From Paenibacillus puerhi (GTDB taxonomy: Bacteria; Bacillota; Bacilli; Paenibacillales; NBRC-103111): 64,000 nt of DNA. Positions 61,385 to 64,000 of this stretch are shown here, piece by piece. Made by a program: the position numbers and the translations under genes. The DNA lies in contig NZ_WUWM01000022.1 of assembly GCF_009846885.1 (NCBI RefSeq), positions 1 to 64,000 of the forward strand, given 5' to 3'. Every line of letters begins with the position of its first letter. The first letter of the stretch is position 1. The notes beneath the pieces are model-generated. The model was not told the DNA's origin and made no database searches. It saw nothing but the letters and a program-made list of their open reading frames with translations.

Positions 61385-61945
61385 GCAGACGACCTCTGGA
61401 ATCGCACGCCAGGCAAAGCTTAGGGGGCAAGGCTCGCGAGCACAGTGAACGTTGAGATTGCAGCGAGTCATATCTTGGTGATCTGCGTGCTGGATTACGA
61501 GGCTGTACATGATATCCTTGAGGAGGCAGGCGAAAAATTGGCCGGTCGGGCGATCGTAAACCTCACAAACGGGACTCCGACACAAGCCCGTCAAACAGCC
61601 GCTTGGGTGATAGATCGGGGGGCCGAACATCTGGACGGCGGATCATGGCTGTTCCCCAAATGATTGGCACCTCTGGCGCACTTGCGTTGTACAGCGGATC
61701 AGAAAAGGTTTTCCAATCCTACCAACCGATGCTAAAGGGGCTCGGGGCCGCGAATTATCTTGGGAAAGACCCCGGCTTGGCGCCTCTTTATGACTTGGCG
61801 CTGCTAAGTGCCATGTACGGGATGAGGGCATCAGTACTGAGTTAATGACGCCGATTTAATCAATCGCGGTGTCGCGGAAGGCTACGGTACCGATGGACTT
61901 TCAAGGGTAGTTGAGCTTCTTATCCGTAAACCGGTCTCGGTTTAA
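61385..61945 (+). pseudogene. Decayed imine reductase (6-phosphogluconate dehydrogenase-like) gene
   Basis: Fragments of one NADP-dependent imine reductase-like protein are spread over two frames. LWNRTPGKA (from 61394) is the end of the cofactor-binding strand. An in-frame TAG at 61421 interrupts it before GARLASTVNVEIAASHILVI and LTNGTPTQARQ. A frameshift near 61652-61660 moves the reading to MIGTSGALALYSGS and YDLALLSAMYGM. A stop follows at 61843, and after a change of frame the C-terminus INRGVAEGYGTDGLSRVVEL ends at 61945. The N-terminal glycine-rich loop and about a hundred residues in the middle are missing. The lesions (5' truncation, nonsense codon, frameshift, internal deletion) make it inactive. 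Confidence 0.8.
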
Positions 61946-62385
61946 CCGATCGCCGTGCTTATTATCGTTCTCTGGACTATCATTTGTTCAATGCGTTGTT
62001 CCAGTTTCCGTTGTACAGTAGTCATCGTTTCAATTTGACGGACGATCTCTGCATGTTTTTCCTCATAGGCTCCGAGCATTTCCTCACAGAACTCATCGCT
62101 AGCGTAAGCATCGTAATTATCATGGCATTTCAAAATTTCAAGAATTTCCTTCGTTGACATACCGAGATCTAGATAAATTTGTATCGTATTGATTCGTTTG
62201 ACGTCAACCTCGTCGAATTCCCGATAATCATTATCTAAACGCTTTGCAGTCAGCAGCTTTTTCTTTTCGTAAAATCGGATGGATCGGGCACTGACACCGG
62301 TCTCTTTCGAAAGCTGGCTTATTTTCAGCGGATAGCCCCTTTCATTAATATTGTTATCAATACTACTATATAGGCAGCGCTCCAT
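61942..62385 (-). CDS. MerR family transcriptional regulator
   Basis: Up to 147 residues. The DNA-binding domain reads KISQLSKETGVSARSIRFYE, with wing YREFDEVDVKRINTIQIYLD, and a coiled-coil dimerisation helix ends the protein. MerR proteins normally begin directly at (M)KISQLS; here that residue is CTG at 62328, preceded by AAGGGG. So initiation may be at CTG, or at ATG 62385 with 19 extra residues. It overlaps the ankyrin gene by 20 bp if ATG 62385 is used. No conserved Cys for metal binding near the C-terminus is obvious. Confidence 0.75.
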   Translation of the reverse strand: MERCLYSSIDNNINERGYPLKISQLSKETGVSARSIRFYEKKKLLTAKRLDNDYREFDEVDVKRINTIQIYLDLGMSTKEILEILKCHDNYDAYASDEFCEEMLGAYEEKHAEIVRQIETMTTVQRKLEQRIEQMIVQRTIISTAIG

Positions 62386-62890
62386 GCTTGCGAAGAAGTT
62401 CCGCTACGTTATGGTTACCTTGCTTGACGGCAAGTGAGCATGCGGTATCTCCGCCCTCAACTCTAGCGTTAACATCGGCTCCGTGTTCGATCAGCAGGCG
62501 GATTATTTCCACGTTATCGTCATGGAACGCAGCTGTGTGCAGACAAGTATGTCCGTTGCTGTCGAACAGGTTTGCCTGCGCGTTATGACTCAAAAGCAGC
62601 TTGATCACATCCAAGCTTCGCGCCCCCGCAATCGCCGCATGCAAGGCTGTATTCGAAGGAATGTAAGAGATCTTGGAATGCGATACCGCATCAACATGTG
62701 CGCCCTTATCTAGTAAGATTTGCACGGCCTCCTTGTTGCCCAAGTGTGCCGCATATCCCAAACTTGTCATCCCGTCCCTGTTTTCTGATTGTACCAGGTG
62801 CGGGTGAGCGTCTAGAATGACTTTCAGCTGTGAAGCCTCGCCTGACTGAACCGCTTGAAATATTTCCTCCATGCTTGGTGTGGACTCCAT
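62366..62890 (-). CDS. Ankyrin repeat protein
   Basis: 174 residues with about four ankyrin repeats: DGMTSLGYAAHLGNKEAVQI (65-area), NTALHAAIAGARSLDVIKLL, NGHTCLHTAAFHDDNVEIIR and GDTACSLAVKQGNHNVAELL. It is a protein-binding adaptor without enzymatic domain or signal peptide. ATG 62890 follows GGAGG by 8 nt; the longer frame to 62971 lacks a signal. It is probably in one operon with the MerR gene. Confidence 0.85.
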   Translation of the reverse strand: MESTPSMEEIFQAVQSGEASQLKVILDAHPHLVQSENRDGMTSLGYAAHLGNKEAVQILLDKGAHVDAVSHSKISYIPSNTALHAAIAGARSLDVIKLLLSHNAQANLFDSNGHTCLHTAAFHDDNVEIIRLLIEHGADVNARVEGGDTACSLAVKQGNHNVAELLRKHGALPI

Positions 62891-62983
62891 TCCAGTAACC
62901 TCCAACTCGATTGTTTGTTGTGATGTGCATACGGGATGTACTTTCAATGATAACTGCAAGTTGATAAACAAGCTTCTTGAAAA

Positions 62984-63844
62984 TCACTTTTTTTGACGAA
63001 ACTGCGACGGGGTTATGGAGAAACGCTTGGAGAATAGGCCGCTAAACGTGCTAGGGCTCAGGAATCCCACTTCCAGACAAATATCGGTCACCGACATATC
63101 GGTTTGAAGAAGAAGCCTCTTGGCTTGTTGAAGCCTTCTTTCCGTTAAAAATTGATGAGGAGACATGCCGAACAATTGCTTATAGCTTCTAAGAAAGTGG
63201 TTGGGGGATAAACATGCGGCTCTCGCTACATCCGCTAAAGATATGGGCTGATCGGAGTATGCCGACATAAAATCATGGCCAATATGGATCCGTTTATACA
63301 GTTCCTCGCGCGTCGAGGCTCTTAGGGACTGGAGCTTCATGATTTCTGTATTCACTTGTCGATGAACCTGGAGAAGCCCTTGGGCTAATTCATGTAACTT
63401 TTCCTCCAGTCTTGTTCGATCCAGAGATTTATTGGTATAGTCAGCCTTTAGCTGACCTAAAGTGGCCGCTAGCCATTTATCATTATAGGTTCTCTCGACA
63501 AAATCAACGGATATCGGCTTAGGAGAGACAGGGTCATCTAACAGTTGCGCATCGGATGTCCTCATGCTTCGATAGATTTCTTCAACCATATTCTCCGGGA
63601 AAAAGATACAGAAGGATTCAACAGGCACCTCCGATTCAATGGTTATCGAGTATTCCTGTCTGTGGTTGAGCAAGAGATAGTTTCCTTCATCGACAGCAAA
63701 GTGACCGTGACCGGCTTGATAGTATGCCCGTCCATTTTTAAACGTTTTAATGGATAACGCGCCTTTCCCCTTCCAGAAATAGTTCTCGCTCCTGGCATGG
63801 AGAATCGGGCTGAAGCGTGGAGGTTTCTTTTTATTTATTGGCAT
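62984..63844 (-). CDS. AraC family transcriptional regulator
   Basis: 286 residues. The first 170 form a cupin-like sensor (AYYQAGHGHFAVDEGNYLLL, YSITIESEVPVESFCIFFPE). The C-terminal double helix-turn-helix is LADVARAACLSPNHFLRSYK and ICLEVGFLSPSTFSGLFSKR, ending ITPSQFRQKK. AGGTG precedes the ATG. It is divergent to the gene beginning at 63974 and probably controls it. Confidence 0.88.
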   Translation of the reverse strand: MPINKKKPPRFSPILHARSENYFWKGKGALSIKTFKNGRAYYQAGHGHFAVDEGNYLLLNHRQEYSITIESEVPVESFCIFFPENMVEEIYRSMRTSDAQLLDDPVSPKPISVDFVERTYNDKWLAATLGQLKADYTNKSLDRTRLEEKLHELAQGLLQVHRQVNTEIMKLQSLRASTREELYKRIHIGHDFMSAYSDQPISLADVARAACLSPNHFLRSYKQLFGMSPHQFLTERRLQQAKRLLLQTDMSVTDICLEVGFLSPSTFSGLFSKRFSITPSQFRQKK

Positions 63845-63913
63845 TCGTTCACCTGATCCATGGAATATCTTTATGACTATTGTTTCTGGATGAGTGATCC
63901 GTTCTCCTGCTTT

Positions 63914-63944
63914 TTGATTTGAATAATTATACGTTTTATCGTAT
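63914..63944 (+). promoter_or_regulatory. Promoter/operator region of the last divergent gene
   Basis: A TTGATT (63914-63919) could be a -35 box with an AT-rich -10 near 63937. ATACG (63929-63933) and CGTAT (63940-63944) form a short inverted repeat between them, a possible regulator site. Confidence 0.3.
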
Positions 63945-63973
63945 TATTATTCGATACCAAGAGGGGGATACCT

Positions 63974-64000
63974 ATGAATAATAAATTCATCGAAGAATTA
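63974..64000 (+). CDS. 5' end of a gene cut by the window edge
   Basis: ATG 63974 is preceded by GAGGGGG and encodes MNNKFIEEL before the window ends. Nothing can be said about the product. Its divergence from an AraC gene suggests regulation by it. Confidence 0.45.

Noticed and set aside
1-64000. tRNA, rRNA, CRISPR, insertion sequence or prophage features
   Set aside because: No cloverleaf, regularly spaced repeats, transposase, integrase or phage structural gene was recognised on either strand.

Overview
The window looks like a chromosomal stretch of a Paenibacillus-type Firmicute. The signs are a fairly GC-rich backbone with strong Gram-positive ribosome binding sites, three YesM/YesN-style histidine kinase/AraC-type regulator pairs, four sets of ABC importer genes with lipoprotein binding proteins, S-layer homology (SLH) anchoring, cohesin/FIVAR modules, and a TTTTCC/GGAAAA palindromic repeat of a kind I associate with this genus. 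This taxonomic call is an inference. I see no rRNA, tRNA, CRISPR array, prophage or transposase.

Region 1 (1-26.4 kb) is a glycan-utilisation locus. It holds a GH97-like enzyme, an esterase, an AraC regulator, a GH88-type unsaturated uronyl hydrolase, a GH127-type beta-L-arabinofuranosidase, a sensor kinase and response regulator, a CUT1 ABC importer without its ATPase, a GH43 enzyme, a secreted 2677-residue multidomain protein and an SLH-anchored protein. The giant protein ends FIVAR-FIVAR-cohesin-FIVAR-dockerin, and the SLH protein begins with a cohesin-like domain. Together they read as a two-gene, cell-surface, cellulosome-like assembly. A 21-bp-spaced direct repeat (A-tract then CGCA/TGCA) precedes four transcription units here and is the probable binding site of the AraC-type response regulator. 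Two CcpA-like cre sites add probable carbon catabolite control.

Region 2 (26.4-37.1 kb) contains an AT-richer trio (DUF2269-like membrane protein, acyl-CoA dehydrogenase-fold oxidase, TetR regulator). Next is a leftward operon for a sulfonate/taurine-type ABC importer with two different permeases, followed by an AprAB-like flavoprotein and a two-cluster ferredoxin. Its leader carries a perfect inverted repeat and a terminator-like hairpin. Then come a short-chain dehydrogenase and an AHSA1/SRPBCC protein.

Region 3 (37.4-56.9 kb) has two more kinase/regulator plus sugar-importer modules. The first (37.4-45.3 kb) ends in an SMP-30 lactonase. The second (45.4-56.9 kb) is interrupted by a leftward ECF sigma factor/hypothetical gene pair and ends with an (alpha/alpha)-barrel glycosidase candidate and a GH43 enzyme. 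No MsmX-type ATPase is present for any of the three sugar importers, so they probably share one encoded elsewhere.

Region 4 (56.9-64 kb) is visibly more AT-rich. A MarR gene is surrounded by three copies of a 14-bp palindrome and precedes a Gfo/Idh/MocA oxidoreductase, two luciferase-like flavin oxidoreductases and a DUF896 protein. A decayed imine-reductase pseudogene, a MerR regulator, an ankyrin protein, an AraC regulator and the first codons of a rightward gene follow.
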